Shown here: piece by piece, positions 9,916-22,018 of the stretch | How the letters are laid out: each line of letters opens with the position of its first letter | Position numbering within the stretch: the first letter of the stretch is position 1 | Assembly: GCA_028023455.1 (NCBI GenBank) | Contig: JAQFVV010006453.1 | Span: forward strand, 910,001 to 974,000 | Source: Epiperipatus broadwayi | Lineage: Eukaryota > Onychophora > Udeonychophora > Euonychophora > Peripatidae | DNA length: 64,000 nucleotides | Direction: 5' to 3' | Made by a program: the position numbers and the translations under genes | The notes under the pieces: model-generated | Seen by the model: the letters and a program-made list of their open reading frames with translations, nothing else | Told to the model about the DNA's origin: nothing | Database searches by the model: none

Positions 9916-12900
9916 GCCCTTTTCTATAGGTCAGTAATAGTTTATAACGGTCAATTACTAAAAAATTTTAAATTTTAGAATATGTTCTTTTATTACATTA
10001 ATTATAGTTTGTCGATTATATCTTTAAAGTACAATTTGAGGCTAAAGCAAGTACGTAGTATATAAAACTATTTAAAAATAGTTATGTAAAGCTTTAAATA
10101 TTGTTTCATATGGTTGTAAAAGCTGGCCATATTAAATAACACAGCTATAATTATTAAAAGTATATTTAATAAATTTGATTTTAATAGTTTAAAACTGATA
10201 AGTTAATAAATACAGTATTTAAATTTGTAATCATATTTAAATAGTCAAAATTAATATAGTATATTTTAAAAATAAACTTTATGATGGTGAGAATTATATT
10301 TAATTCTATATTTTCTAAATTGTTCTTCCAAATTTTTTATAATTATTTTATATAATATAATAAGTGTATCAATTTTATAAATATAGGCAGAGAAATAGAT
10401 TAAAAATCATCTGTCAAAGTTATTAATCATGTGACTTGTATATTACATAAATTCTCACACATGCTTGTTTGAAATAATAACAAAGTTTAAAATATTTTAA
10501 AAGTTATATTATAGAATTGGATAGAATTATTGCCTATCATAAAAGCAAATAATAATAAATATTAAGTTAACTGTCGTTATTGTATATTTAAATGATGTAA
10601 TGTTTTAAATAGTATCATAAAGATGAATACAGTTATAATAACTATTAAATATTTTATTTAAATAAAAACAAGATAAATTGAATATTAAGAAATGGAATAA
10701 GTTATTAAGGTTATTTTAAAAGTTATTTTAAATGTTTAAATAGTTTTAATAAAATAATAATTTATTTAAAAGTAATATTTTAAATAATATTTTTTAAATT
10801 TTATTATGTCATAATTTCTAATTTTGAAATTCAATTCTACTTGAAATTGAAAATATGTAAATTTGTTCTCAAGCTAAAGTAAGAATTAACCAAAAGGAAT
10901 AGGTATTCTTATAGACTATAAATATGAATTGCACGGGGGTATAAGGGGAGATTAATAATGTATTGAAACCAGAGAAAGTCAATTTTTTTTTTTGGTACTT
11001 TCTTATCGTTTATTTTGCAAAAACTAATTGATAATTTTAAAGTGTTTTGCAAAAGAAAGTTTTAGAAAAAAAATTATATATTTAGAAACTTCGTGGAGAT
11101 GATTTTCTAATTTTTTAAAGTACTTACCAGTCGTATTTTATCTAAAAGTTTAACCTAAACTACGCAATAAAAAAAAATGGATATACTACGAAATAAAATG
11201 GATATAAATTGTAATACTGAAAAAATATTTGAAATATTTATTGATACAGCTTTATTTATGCATAACCGGAGAACTTTTTTGGTACATAAAAAAAAAACCA
11301 CAACACGGACATCATACGGAGTCTAATGAAAAAAATTGGAGATGCATTATTATTTATAAGCCTATCCAAGATTTATTTTTTAAATAGTAATAAGACAATT
11401 GTATATTGCATGAATTATTTTATATAATATTATATCAAAAGGAGTAAAATGTTATATCCTTTCTGAAGGTAACATTTTATTTTTATTTTAAAATGATATA
11501 TAAAAATACCAAACGAAAGTTTAAATGTATCAAGAAGGAAATGTAGATAAAAAAGTGAACACATAGATGAATAAAAGATGGATCCATGGAAATACAAATA
11601 GTACTTAAAAGTTTATCGAATATTTTTAAAAGTTAAATTAGATGGATTGATGCATCGGATACGCAGAGAATATTGGTAGAGAAGATTAAGAAGCTTCGTG
11701 GGAATAATTCTTTAATATTATGATTTAATAATTATCGTCTTAAATACTAAAACCAAGGATTATTTTCTATAAATTTTATTAAATGGATTAATAATTATTT
11801 TTATTTTAAACTTTAACGCGCTTGGAGAAGAACATTTTTAAAAACTCTAGAGAAAATAATAAACATTTTGGACTTATCAGGAACTATCGTCAAGAAAATA
11901 TGTAACTATAGTTTTGATTCTTTTTATTTTGTTAACCTAGTTTAAATCTAAATTTTTATATAAGATTAGGAAAAAAAGAAAAACATTAATTTATTAATAT
12001 TAAAATTATATAATATAACAATCTAATAATTTAGCTAAAAATATTTTAATATAAAGTGTATGGGTGTGGATTTTTTTTATATCTGCAATGCTCAAGTGGA
12101 TAAAGGAAGCCTACTGAACACGATGACTAGATAAAGGTTACTGGTAATAATAATAACTATTGATAATTTATAATGTATATATTTTTTTGTTTTCTTTAGA
12201 TCATCCATAAATTGGAAGAATGAAGTGTAAAAGTTTTTTTGTTTTTTTTTTAATTATATGTAACGCATTTTCATACAACATTTTAAAAAAAAGAAACATT
12301 ATGAGATAGGATTGATTTGGAAATATGCATACGACGATTATTTTTTTATTAGTGATATAATCCAACATAACAAATAATTATGTGATTCTTTTAAAATTTT
12401 CATGTTATGGGATATTCAAATATTGTCTAAGTAGATTGTATATGATTAAACATACAGAGCAATGAAGTAGGCAACTTTTCTTATGCGATAGTAAGATTGT
12501 TTAACTATTAATGAATTTTATTTATTGTTTTTGTAAATGCAGATAGTTATTTATCGATGTAAGATGTGGAAAATCTTGAGAAATAATGTTGAGATAGTGG
12601 CTTGGAAGTACTTAGTGAACAGGAAACCAAGATGATGTTTTAAGAAATAGGATGTTATAAGGAATAGAAATAATATTTAGTCTTTATGTGAATATCAGCA
12701 TAGTTAACAAAGCCCTATGACTGATACACATTTTATTTGGACAGTGTTTATATTTTTTTAAATATTTGATGTTCTAATAAAGCTGAAGAAATAGCTTTAA
12801 CATCGTCCCTGTACTAGAGGATATTAGGCAGGTAAATGCCATACCTCTTCACACTGTGCCATGATTTTGAGATATGTTAAGAGTAATACTCTAGCTTTCT

Positions 12901-14769
12901 TCCTTAATCCTATGCATCTGTTTTCGCTATCTTTATTTCATGTAACTTCATCGTTTAGTAAGATATTTTAAAAGAAATGATAAATAATTTAGAACTAAGG
13001 TTATGCTATCGTTTTTGTACAAGATTAGTTTATTTGCTTATAAGAAGCAGAATATTATAACTTAAAATTGAAGATACAAAGTATCCTAAGGAAAGAAAAG
13101 AATCATAGAATATATTTTGAATTTTGTTTCGGAAATGAAATATAAACTTTTTTTAAAATAAGGTATCTAAACAAAAATATTTTCTTTAAAGTGATAATAA
13201 TTTTTTAAATGCTTTAGTATTATTTTTTTAAGAGAAAAGTAAGTATTGCATATTTTTAAAATACAATAGTACAAAGTAAATTATGTAAACAATATGCATA
13301 GTATATTTTTTGTTTATTGATTAATAGACATATATTGATGATTACACTTATATCATACTAAAGTAAGGCTTAAAGAAGAATATTATGATTAGTAAACATT
13401 GTGTGATAAATACTAAAATCTAGTACTGAATTTTGGATAATATTTTGTGTAACATCTTTGACTTTGCAAGATGAAATTTTTTTTAATATTTTGAGAAATC
13501 CATACTCATTATAAAATTTTGTTTTCTATAGAATGTTTTCTAAGTATGAATTTTTTAAATAAGATAGTTTAATAATATTAAGGATAAAATGCTGTTGCTA
13601 ATAAAGTAGATAAATATATTTGTAATAAGTTAACCATAATGAGAAACCAAATAGTAACATTTTTTTAAAATTTTGTCCTAAATCTAAAATAAAGATATAA
13701 TTGAAATATAAATTATTTTTTTATAACCCGGTAGATCAAACTGTAAAGTAAAAAAGTTAAGGATATGCACTGTAAATAGTGTAAATAAATTGTTTATTTA
13801 TTTGTTGTTAGTAATAAACTTTGTTAAATTTTGTTATTTCAAAAATTTTGTGTCCGAGTTATTTATTTCTCCACATCGCTGCATGAAATCACGATATATG
13901 CATAATAATCGAAACAAATATATAATTTTGCACAAAAAGATTAATAGAGAATTATTTAAGAATTTAAATATTTTATTGGTATTCATTATAATTAAATAAT
14001 CATAATCTTACATTATTTTATTGGTCATAAATCAATTATCACAATATTATATTAAATTATATGCTATCGGTTGCCACACATATTTTGTTTGTCAGATTAT
14101 TAAAATGCTACCACGTATTTATTATATCATTACATGAAGATATAAGATCATATTATATTATTTCATTATTTTATTATGGTAATAAAATCATAGTAAAAAG
14201 AAAAGATATCCAGTAGTAATTAAACAATGAAGAATATTATTATTATTATTTATTATTATTAGTTCAGTGTAGTAGATTATGACATAAAATCCCTTCTCAT
14301 ATTTTACTACCGTATTTTTAAATTAACGTAGAATAAACTTTATGAACCTGAGATTATTTTATTTGAGCTAGATTATTATTAAATAGAAGATTAAGATTTA
14401 ATTATTAGTTTAATCTTAGTGAGTAGAAGTTATTAAAGTTGTAAGAATACTATGAGTTTGTTATTTGAAATAGTAATAAGGGGGGGGGGGATAGTGTTCT
14501 TATGCCATTGAGGTAGTATCCTGTGGGATATTGGCTCAATGTAATCTATCTTATCACCTGTATTTTCACTTCAAGTCTCATGAAAATATTAAATATTTAT
14601 TTAACTTATGTTTATAAACTGAACCTTATTCGTATTTTTAAATTTGAGCTAGTGAAATATTTTAATTTTAATGCTGAATATTTTAGTTATTAATTATTAA
14701 CTGAGATAGAACCCGTTTTATTTCATATCATATATTATCTGGAAGTGAGGATGCACGAGATACAGGTCA

Positions 14770-14771
<2 letters not shown>
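9912..14771. other. long AT-rich region without recognised genes or repeats
   Basis: Nearly 4.9 kb between two (TA)n tracts. Only very short chance frames exist, the longest being lysine, isoleucine and asparagine-rich in keeping with base composition. There is an 11-base G run at 14480-14490 and an ATT-rich simple stretch at 14236-14260. I found no transposon signature and no similarity to the other families here. Confidence 0.5.

Positions 14772-14835
<64 letters not shown>
14772..14835. repeat. (TA)n microsatellite at the RTE 5' border
   Basis: A long TA tract that ends exactly where the RTE 5' end (GGCTGCAGAAGG) starts. A second TA tract begins at the RTE 3' end (18122), consistent with insertion into a TA microsatellite. 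Confidence 0.95.
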
Positions 14836-14838
<3 letters not shown>

Positions 14839-15111
14839 TGCAGAAGGGAGTTTGCTATTAACTGAAAGGAGACCCTTTGATTCCTCTTGGAGGCCTTAAA
14901 GGAACCGAGCAGGGCAAATTCCTAATGTCCACTCCATACGTTCTTGTCATTGCAGCTGTTATTACTATGTGTTTATTCATATAGTATACGAACATGGATG
15001 GGCTGCTCACCAACACGCATTAGCCAGCATGGTGAGTTTATTGGCTTTTTACCTCTGAGTTTAAGATCAAGAAACACCATGGTCTGTCTTCTCAATGCCT
15101 GATAGGGCAGA
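14836..15111 (+). promoter_or_regulatory. RTE 5' leader (presumed internal promoter)
   Basis: The 5' leader is conserved in the copies at 39978 and (3' half) 1815. Autonomous LINEs must carry their own promoter downstream of the transcription start, so this is the expected site. No specific promoter motif is evident. It is less AT-rich than its surroundings (for example CTTGGAGGCC, GGGCTGCTCACC). Confidence 0.35.
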
Positions 15112-18100
15112 ATGAATGTTTGTGTAAATGATAAATATTTTTTCCAATATATATATACAATTATGACAGACAAAAATAAAGCATGGCCCTTATTCCCAGG
15201 AGGCTGTAAAGTCACCAACCAAGGCAGCGGTTGGTGGCCGAAGGTGGAGGGTGCTAAGAATCCCCTGATTGTGGACCCAGGCTGCCATTTGATGACAACT
15301 TTTTATTTAGGTACTTACAACTGCAGATCACTTTCAAGTGAAGGAAGATTGCAAGAATTAGAAGAAGAACTCTCTTATATTAAATGGGATATTATTGGAC
15401 TTTGTGAAGTTAGAAGAAAAGGTGAAGAGACAATTGATTTAAAAAGTGGACATATATTCTATTATAAAGGCACAAATATTGGAAATACAAGTGGAGTAGG
15501 ATTCATTATAAATAAAAAGTGGAAGAACAATATTGTGGAGATTGATGGTGTATCAGACAGAGTGGCAAGATTAGTTATACAACTTAATAGCAGATACCAA
15601 ATGCAGATAATTCAGGTTTATGCCCCAACAAGTTCTCATAGTGATGAAGTAGTAGAAGATTTTTATATGGATGTACAAAAGGCTTTTGATCAGAGTAAAC
15701 AACATTTTAAAATTGTTATGGGAGACTTTAATGCTAGAATTGGTAAACAAATGAAAGATGAAAGTGCTGTAGGTAATTTTGGTTATGGTAATAGAAATGA
15801 GAGAGGACATAGACTTGTGGAGTTTGCAGAAAAAGAAAAACTTTATATTATGAATTCTTTTTTTGAGAAAAATGCTAAAAGAAAATGGACATGGAAGCAT
15901 CCAAATGAAGGTACAGCAGAATTGGATTATATTTTGACTAACAGGAAATACATATTTCAAGATTGTAATGTTCTTAATAGATTTAACACAGGAAGTGATC
16001 ATCGATTAGTAAGATGCAAGATACGTGTTAATGTAAAACTAGAAAGACAAAAATTGTTAAGAAAAACAATATTTACAGTTGATATTCCTAATCTTCAGAA
16101 ACATTCTAATGAATTTAAATTAGAACTTACAAATCGGTTTCAAGTATTAGTAGATTTTGAACATGATTCAGATTTGAATGAAATTAATATGAAAATAACT
16201 GATACACTTTTAAAAACTGCAAGAAAGATAGCTGGTAGAAAAAAGCAGCAATTGACCAATAAAATTTCTACTGAGACTAGAGAATTTATGAAGAAAAGAA
16301 ATATGAAGATATACAAAAATGATGCATTAAAAAGAATTGAATATCTCGAATTTTGTAAAATGGTGTGGAAAAGAGTTGAAAATGATATAAGAAAGTATAA
16401 CTGTGAACTAGCAAGAAAAGCTGTAGAAGAAAATAAAAGTCTTAAGAATGTAAAACAACATTTTGGTATTGGTAGGAAATTTATATCTGCAATAAGAAAA
16501 AAAGATGGAATTATTACTAAAAAGAGAGATGACATCATGAAATTGGTAGAAAATTTTTATCAAGAATTATATAGTAATAAAGAACAAGTACCTCCTATAT
16601 CTATTACATCTTCTGAATTGCCCAGAATTTTAAATGAAGAAGTGAGAAATGCAATTAAATGTATGAAGAAAGGAAAGGCTCCAGGTAATGATGGAATTAT
16701 AATTGATATATTAAAAGAAGCAGGTGAAGAAACAGAAAATTTTTTAGCAAAGTTATATACTAAATGTCTAAATGATAAAGATGTACTGGATGATTGGAAG
16801 AATGCAGTAATAATATTAATATTTAAAAAAGGTGATAAAGAAGATATTAGAAATTACAGACCTATCAGCCTTTTATCAGTTTTATATAAAATTTTTACCA
16901 AGATAATTACAACTCGTCTACAGAGAACATTGGATTTCCACCAACCAAGAGAACAAGCTGGATTTAAAAGTGGTTTTAGTACAGTAGATCATATTCAGGT
17001 ATTGAGAGAAGTTATAGAAAGGACAAATGAATATGAGTTGTCATTATGTTTTGGATTTGTAGATTATGAAAAGGCATTTGATTCTATAAACATTTCTTCA
17101 GTGATTAAAGCATTGGATCATCAAGGTATAGATCCAGGATATTGTCATATTTTAAAGAATATTTATAAAAATGCAACAGCAACAATTAGATTACATAATG
17201 ATACTGGGAAAGTCAACATTGAGAAAGGTGTAAGACAAGGTGACTCCATATCTCCAAAACTTTTTACAGCAGTGCTGCAAGAAGTATTTTGTGGATTAAA
17301 ATGGGAAACTAAAGGAGTGAAAGTAAATGGAGATTATTTAAGTCATTTAGATTTCGCAGATGATGTAGTTGTTTTTGCAAATAATGCTTCAGAGCTGCAG
17401 GAAATGTTGCAGGAGTTATCAGATGAAAGTAGGAAAGTAGGACTAAAGATAAATGTTAAAAAGACTAAAGTAATGTTTAATCGATTTGCTCAAAATATGA
17501 AAATAAAGATTGATTATGATGAATTAGAAGAAGTTAACAGTTACAAATACCTTGGTCAGATTATTAATACAGATGGAAACATAATGGAGGAAATTAATCA
17601 TAGAATTAAACTTGGTTGGAGTGCTTTTGGTAGAAATAACTTGATACTAAAAGGAAATATGCCTATGTGTTTGAAAAGGAAGGTTTTTAACAAATGTGTT
17701 TTACCAGTTCTTACTTATGGATCTGAGACTTGGACACTCAATAGAAGAGCAATACAGAGACTTCAGACCACTCAAAGAAGTATGGAGAGATGTATGTTGG
17801 GAGTAACAAGAAGAGATCGAAAATGCAATGTATGGGTAAGAGAACAAACAGGTGTTACTGACCTCATTGAAAAAATTAAAAGATTGAAGTGGAGTTGGGC
17901 TGGACATATTGCTAGAAGAGATGATAATAGATGGACAATTGAAATTTTAAACTGGATTCCAAGAGATTGTAAAAGACCCAGAAAGAGACCACATGTGAGA
18001 TGGATGGATGAAATAAGAAAGTGTGCAGGGGTGATGTGGAGAAGAGAAGCTAAAGATCGAAGAAGATGGATTAAACTTGGAGAGACCTTCATCCTGCAGT

Positions 18101-18117
18101 GGATTGATAATGGTTGA
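15112..18117 (+). CDS. RTE polyprotein: APE-type endonuclease plus reverse transcriptase, intact
   Basis: A single uninterrupted ORF of 1001 codons from the first in-frame ATG. ATGs at 15163 (codon 18) and 15292 (codon 61, just before the endonuclease) are more economical starts. The apurinic-like endonuclease spans about residues 65-305. All hallmark residues are present: GTYNCRSL (67-74), the glutamate in LCEVR (97-101), VYAPTSSHSD (169-178), GDFNAR (204-209), ELDYIL (270-275) and SDHRLV (295-300). The reverse transcriptase spans about 510-800, with KGKAPGNDG, NYRPISLLSVLYKIF, first aspartate in FVDYEKAFDS, RQGDSISP, catalytic FADDVVVF (748-755) and the KTKVM block. A basic C-terminal tail with a WAGHIARRDD motif and WIPRDCKRPRKRP closes the protein. 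It nicks DNA and copies its own RNA by target-primed reverse transcription. With every catalytic residue intact it is probably competent. Confidence 0.95.
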   Translation: MNVCVNDKYFFQYIYTIMTDKNKAWPLFPGGCKVTNQGSGWWPKVEGAKNPLIVDPGCHLMTTFYLGTYNCRSLSSEGRLQELEEELSYIKWDIIGLCEVRRKGEETIDLKSGHIFYYKGTNIGNTSGVGFIINKKWKNNIVEIDGVSDRVARLVIQLNSRYQMQIIQVYAPTSSHSDEVVEDFYMDVQKAFDQSKQHFKIVMGDFNARIGKQMKDESAVGNFGYGNRNERGHRLVEFAEKEKLYIMNSFFEKNAKRKWTWKHPNEGTAELDYILTNRKYIFQDCNVLNRFNTGSDHRLVRCKIRVNVKLERQKLLRKTIFTVDIPNLQKHSNEFKLELTNRFQVLVDFEHDSDLNEINMKITDTLLKTARKIAGRKKQQLTNKISTETREFMKKRNMKIYKNDALKRIEYLEFCKMVWKRVENDIRKYNCELARKAVEENKSLKNVKQHFGIGRKFISAIRKKDGIITKKRDDIMKLVENFYQELYSNKEQVPPISITSSELPRILNEEVRNAIKCMKKGKAPGNDGIIIDILKEAGEETENFLAKLYTKCLNDKDVLDDWKNAVIILIFKKGDKEDIRNYRPISLLSVLYKIFTKIITTRLQRTLDFHQPREQAGFKSGFSTVDHIQVLREVIERTNEYELSLCFGFVDYEKAFDSINISSVIKALDHQGIDPGYCHILKNIYKNATATIRLHNDTGKVNIEKGVRQGDSISPKLFTAVLQEVFCGLKWETKGVKVNGDYLSHLDFADDVVVFANNASELQEMLQELSDESRKVGLKINVKKTKVMFNRFAQNMKIKIDYDELEEVNSYKYLGQIINTDGNIMEEINHRIKLGWSAFGRNNLILKGNMPMCLKRKVFNKCVLPVLTYGSETWTLNRRAIQRLQTTQRSMERCMLGVTRRDRKCNVWVREQTGVTDLIEKIKRLKWSWAGHIARRDDNRWTIEILNWIPRDCKRPRKRPHVRWMDEIRKCAGVMWRREAKDRRRWIKLGETFILQWIDNG

Positions 18118-18120
18118 TAA

Positions 18121-18121
<1 letters not shown>

Positions 18122-18155
<34 letters not shown>

Positions 18156-18210
18156 GAGTGTCTTTGTATAAGACACTCATGATATATATATATATATATA
18201 TATATATCAT
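18122..18210. repeat. (TA)n tracts around a perfect 10-bp stem-loop
   Basis: TA tract, then ATGAGTGTCT-TTGTATA-AGACACTCAT, another TA tract, then a third ATGAGTGTCT copy in direct orientation. The central unit can form a perfect hairpin, and flanking TA arms could extend it. Confidence 0.8.
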
Positions 18211-19597
18211 GAGTGTCTTTGTGTAGATAAATACAAAACTAAATAAAGTTTGAATTTTCAAAATACATTCAGATGTTTTATAAAACCAATAATTAATTCA
18301 AACATTAAAACTTCTCAATTTAGCAACATGCTTGTATTATGATATTGTTAACACCTCCGACGATATATCGAAAAACTTGAATAACCTAAATCCCAATAAC
18401 ATATATACAAATATTATATACAAATCTAAAGTTGTCAATATTTAAATCATGGATTAAAATGTATCTGTGTGTTGTTTTTTTCAGAGAATTCTAGAAATTT
18501 AATTTTGGACATTTGTCAATTCCATTGCTAAATGCAAGGCCAAAGAAGCCTGCTATATATTAAGTGACACCACAGCTATAAACAGAAGAGAAACTTGCTT
18601 CTGCATTTCCAAAAAACGGACGCTATAGTCAATTTACATAAATTTACATAAGGCTTTATTACAAGCATTTCTCAATTGGTAACAAGCTATGATTATGAGA
18701 ACTTAGACTTCCCGAAAGTGCTCAGATGATTAATTAAGATTATTAATTACTACACTAAATAGCTTAATTACATGTGTGTAAAGCACAATTATAGAGTAAT
18801 AAATAATATAATAATTTTCTTTTCATAGAATTTTAATAACTGTTGCAATGTGGATGCCTAAAGTCATGAAATAAAAAGTTAAATGCTTTTTATATTCAGG
18901 ATTTTATGTCAACATATAATGGTTGTATAATTACGGCTACATATTTTTTTAAAAGCTTTTGAAGCACTTTAAATTGTTCAATAATTATAAATCGGACCTA
19001 TTACGAGGTTGATGGGAAGTCATTCTTAGATTGACAACAGACTTATATGCTGGATATTTTTATAAAACAATATTAAACTTTGCTTATATGTTTAGGCCAA
19101 ACTTTCAAAACTAGCAGACAATTTCAACTCTACAACAGTCTTCTTCAAAAGAAGATCTAATTCAGTTTGTAAGTTCTATAATTCTTAGGAAAAAGAAAGT
19201 AAACAAAGAAGATTTATCAGTAAGATGGATAGTCACTATTATCACACCAATTAATGTGTTTTGAGCAGTTTGAAAAAGTAAGAATCATCAGAAATAGATG
19301 TTAACTTCAGTCATCTAATAATAATTGTGCTCTACATGATTTAATAAAGCAACAGACTCTGTAACTCTGTCTGTGAATCACACTAGCTCTGTCTGTTCAG
19401 GTGCTTAAATTTCATATGAACTCCTAAATAAATCATTTGATTCTTTTTCATAACCATCATCATAATCATTTTTAGCCATAATAAATGACATTATGATTTT
19501 AATTCTGGAAAAAAGAAAAAAAAATATTAGAGATGAGTTTAAGATGGTTATACAGAAAATAAAATGAATTTGAAAAATATTCCCTCATATAAAACAG
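18211..19597. other. AT-rich DNA, no gene seen
   Basis: No supported coding frame. No relation to the repeat families here was found. Confidence 0.5.
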
Positions 19598-19980
19598 TGA
19601 TGTGATGATGTGATGTGATGTACTGTAGCTTCTCCTTAAACAAAGTCAAGAATCTCTCAGCAATTATGCCCAGAGAAACCTGTTAGCCACTTTACTTTCC
19701 ATTCCCCAGTCTAAGTTTTCCCACATTCTGCTCCATTCCATTTCGACAACATAATCTTTGTCAACTCTATGGCTTTTATATCTAAATCCCTCTTATCTTT
19801 TCCCAAACCCAGCATAAAAACCAATAATCCACTTTCTGTTTAATCACTTTTTTCATATTTATTCTTTCATAACTTCATTATATGTGCCCTTTCAGTTTTC
19901 AAGCATTTACATTCAATTAACAGATGCCTAATATTTTCTATTTCTATCTTACATAATTTACAGACTAAATCACCCATATT
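19598..19980 (-). mobile_element. LINE-B 3' end fragment
   Basis: Minus-strand copy of the LINE-B 3' end, close in sequence to 1215-1590. It has a TGATGTGATG tail at 19598-19620, then the 3' UTR, then coding sequence for the CKLC...H...C knuckle (about 19965-19870). The break at about 19980 meets FB-1 sequence, so an FB-1 copy probably inserted at or near the 5' truncation. Confidence 0.75.
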
Positions 19981-20636
19981 TCCCCAACAATAACACCACC
20001 TAGTGCAAGATCTAGTAATTAAGACACTAGTTGTGCATTGTAATCCCTGTCCAGTATCTCCCATCCAAAACATCAGATATGTTACTAACTTATGCCTTTC
20101 ATCAGTAAGGAGCCATGGAATTGGTAGGAGTGCATCTGGACCTTTATATCTACAGCATGCCCTTTTACTTTATTGGTTAATTCTGAAGCTATTAGCCCAA
20201 ACCAAAAACCAAATAATGTTTCCAGTTCAAGTTAACTTGCATGTATAGTCATACAGATCTAAATCCAGTTCAGTCTACATATTTTGAATTTTTCAATAAC
20301 TATATGCATCTTTATCTTTTGACAAGGATTGATATCAAACTATTAAGACATCACATGATAACCTTTCTTTATTGTACACAAACTGTTAAAACAGTCACAT
20401 TAGATCGAAAGTACCAAATGCATGGTTTCCAGATCCAAGACTTCTAACTGATGAAAACTATATGTGTGAAACTATTCTGGGGATGTTGGAGGAAAAGGTG
20501 TTGGATAAGGATTATGATGCACCATTTTCTATCATCTTCTGATTACTACAGTTTGCATTAATTGACATTATTGTCAGAAAAAGCATTGCACATTTTAATA
20601 GCTTGTGTAAGCACCAAAGAAATGTAATCATGTGAT
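19981..20636. mobile_element. FB-1 copies, diverged
   Basis: Bases 19985-20300 are a degenerate FB-1 left arm (CACCACCTAGTGCAAGATCT, TTTCATCAGTAAGGAGCCAT, GTTTCCAGTTCAAG). Bases 20349-20636 are a short FB-1 with the family termini CATCACATGATAACC and AATCATGTGATG. The interior includes CTATTCTGGGGATGTTGG, the inverted form of the CCAATATCCCCAGACTAG block of other copies. No ORF. Confidence 0.65.
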
Positions 20637-20848
20637 GTTTTAATGATTTATTTCCACATATATCACACAGTTGTTCTTTAGTCTATTTTTAAATATTTAG
20701 TGATACTGTCCTTTAAGTTTTACTTTAGAAAACATTATTTTTTGAATTCATTAAACATCTTGACAAATTGTAGCTCTTTGTTGTTTTTATTATCAGCCAC
20801 GTATATAAAAGCAATCAACATTGCTCTATTTTGGAGCATCTTTAAGAT
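20637..20848. other. AT-rich spacer
   Basis: Nothing recognisable. Confidence 0.5.
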
Positions 20849-20864
20849 AACTTTTATAGCACAA

Positions 20865-20961
20865 TGGTGGTCGAGAGGTCAGTGCGACTGCCTTGCACTT
20901 GCTGGCAGTTGCCCGGGTTGCGGGTTCGTGTCCCGGCCGATGCTATGACACACACACAAAA
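20865..20961 (+). mobile_element. young tRNA-derived SINE (SINE-1) with perfect 16-bp TSD
   Basis: A 97-bp insertion bounded by perfect duplications of AACTTTTATAGCACAA (20849-20864 and 20962-20977). It reads as a degenerate tRNA: A-box-like TGGTCGAGAGGTCAGTGC, an anticodon-arm-like ACTGCCTTGCACTTG, B-box-like GCGGGTTCGTGTCCC, then GATGCTATGACACACACAC and a short A-rich end. It is strikingly GC-rich relative to its setting. Other copies: 30873-30948 (-), 43553-43642 (-) and 49924-50029 (+). The tRNA fold is imperfect, so this is a SINE and not a functional tRNA gene. Confidence 0.85.
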
Positions 20962-20977
20962 AACTTTTATAGCACAA

Positions 20978-22010
20978 ACAAGCAGTAACGCTACCACACA
21001 AACCATTCTCGACTTCATCATAAAATATCTGTTTTCAAATTTTTGTATTGTTATTTCATTTCACATCTCCAATCCAATGAAAATGTAATTTTATAAATAG
21101 ACCTTTTAACAACAGATCCGTAGTCACGTCCATTATCATATTTTTAACATGTTATGAAGCATTCTTAAATATAAAAAAAAAGTTTTTGTAATGATTATAA
21201 AAACTAAAGTACAATTGTGAGATAAGATTTATAAAAATATTCTATTTTTAAAAGATGAACATTTTATAGTATTTTTAATTTCACAAATCAATAATTTAAA
21301 TTAACTATTTAGTAAAAAATAATTGTAGGTTTTTTTTAAAAAATAATAGTTTAATTAAATGGAATTAACATGAAAAAATTAATTAATTTTCGCTGATGAA
21401 GTAGCCATATTGAATATTTAAAAAATTATGTTAAGCCACAAATTTTATCATAAGTTAGTTTGTATTATTCAAAAATATAATATATATTGTTTGAAACATA
21501 AAACATTAAAGATTGTAATTAAGCTGAAAAAAATATTGCCATTGGTATTATAAATTTATTTTTAAACGCATATTATTATATTAAGTAATATTTACTAAGG
21601 CTGTAACCTCAGGAATATGCTTCTCGTATTTAAAGTAATAAAAAAAAAGAATAAAATTTTAATATTTCTAATAATTATTTTCATATTATTTCATAAATTC
21701 TAAATTTTCATGCATACATTTTAAAATTATACTTTTGTTATTTGATGAGTTGCATTCATCATTAAATTTCTAATAAATTGATATATAATAACACTTATCT
21801 AAGGTAATCCATCACTTGAACACTTCATAGAATAAAGGTATTATTACCTTTCATTTTTCTTAGTAGCCCTTCAAAGTGTTTTCCCATACAGGGGTTTGCA
21901 ATGAATGTCATCCCTAATAACATGTAGTTAATATTGATCAATAATTAGTTTAATTTGAATATTATAATAAAGAACTTCAATAAAGTTTGTAACTTATTAA
22001 AAATTACTAC
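20978..22010. other. AT-rich DNA, no gene seen
   Basis: No supported feature. Confidence 0.5.
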
Positions 22011-22018
22011 TAAAATAG
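22011..22018 (+). repeat. 8-bp target site duplication, left
   Basis: TAAAATAG, repeated exactly at 24246-24253 on the other side of the transposon. Confidence 0.9.

Larger units (their letters stand above)
14836..18121 (+). mobile_element. full-length RTE-type LINE retrotransposon
   Basis: A complete element of about 3.29 kb, the normal size for RTE elements. It has a 276-bp 5' leader, one long ORF and almost no 3' UTR, with the stop codon four bases before the tail. The 5' border is set by the (TA)n tract and by alignment with the 40-kb copy (GGAGTTTGCTATTAACTG / GGAGTTTACTGTTAATTA). The family has at least ten further copies here, on both strands: 1815, 3851 (-), 39978, 49795, 53666, 55475, 55784, 57735 (-) and 60291. 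The near identity of the 60-kb copy points to recent movement. A target duplication cannot be read because both flanks are TA repeats. Confidence 0.95.

Noticed and set aside
13790-13999. 69-codon frame in the AT-rich island
   Set aside because: Composition is dominated by I, F, N, K and Y as expected by chance from AT-rich DNA. No motif.
14480-14490. G11 run as a quadruplex or origin signal
   Set aside because: A single homopolymer run without other G tracts; no basis for a functional call.
15571-16538. Minus-strand frames over the RTE ORF
   Set aside because: They lie opposite the intact RTE coding sequence and read as its antisense; the same holds for 17701-18261 and 61176-61733.
20865-20948. 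A functional tRNA gene
   Set aside because: A and B boxes are present but the acceptor stem does not pair, the insert has TSDs and a 3' extension, and diverged copies exist at three other sites. It is a SINE.
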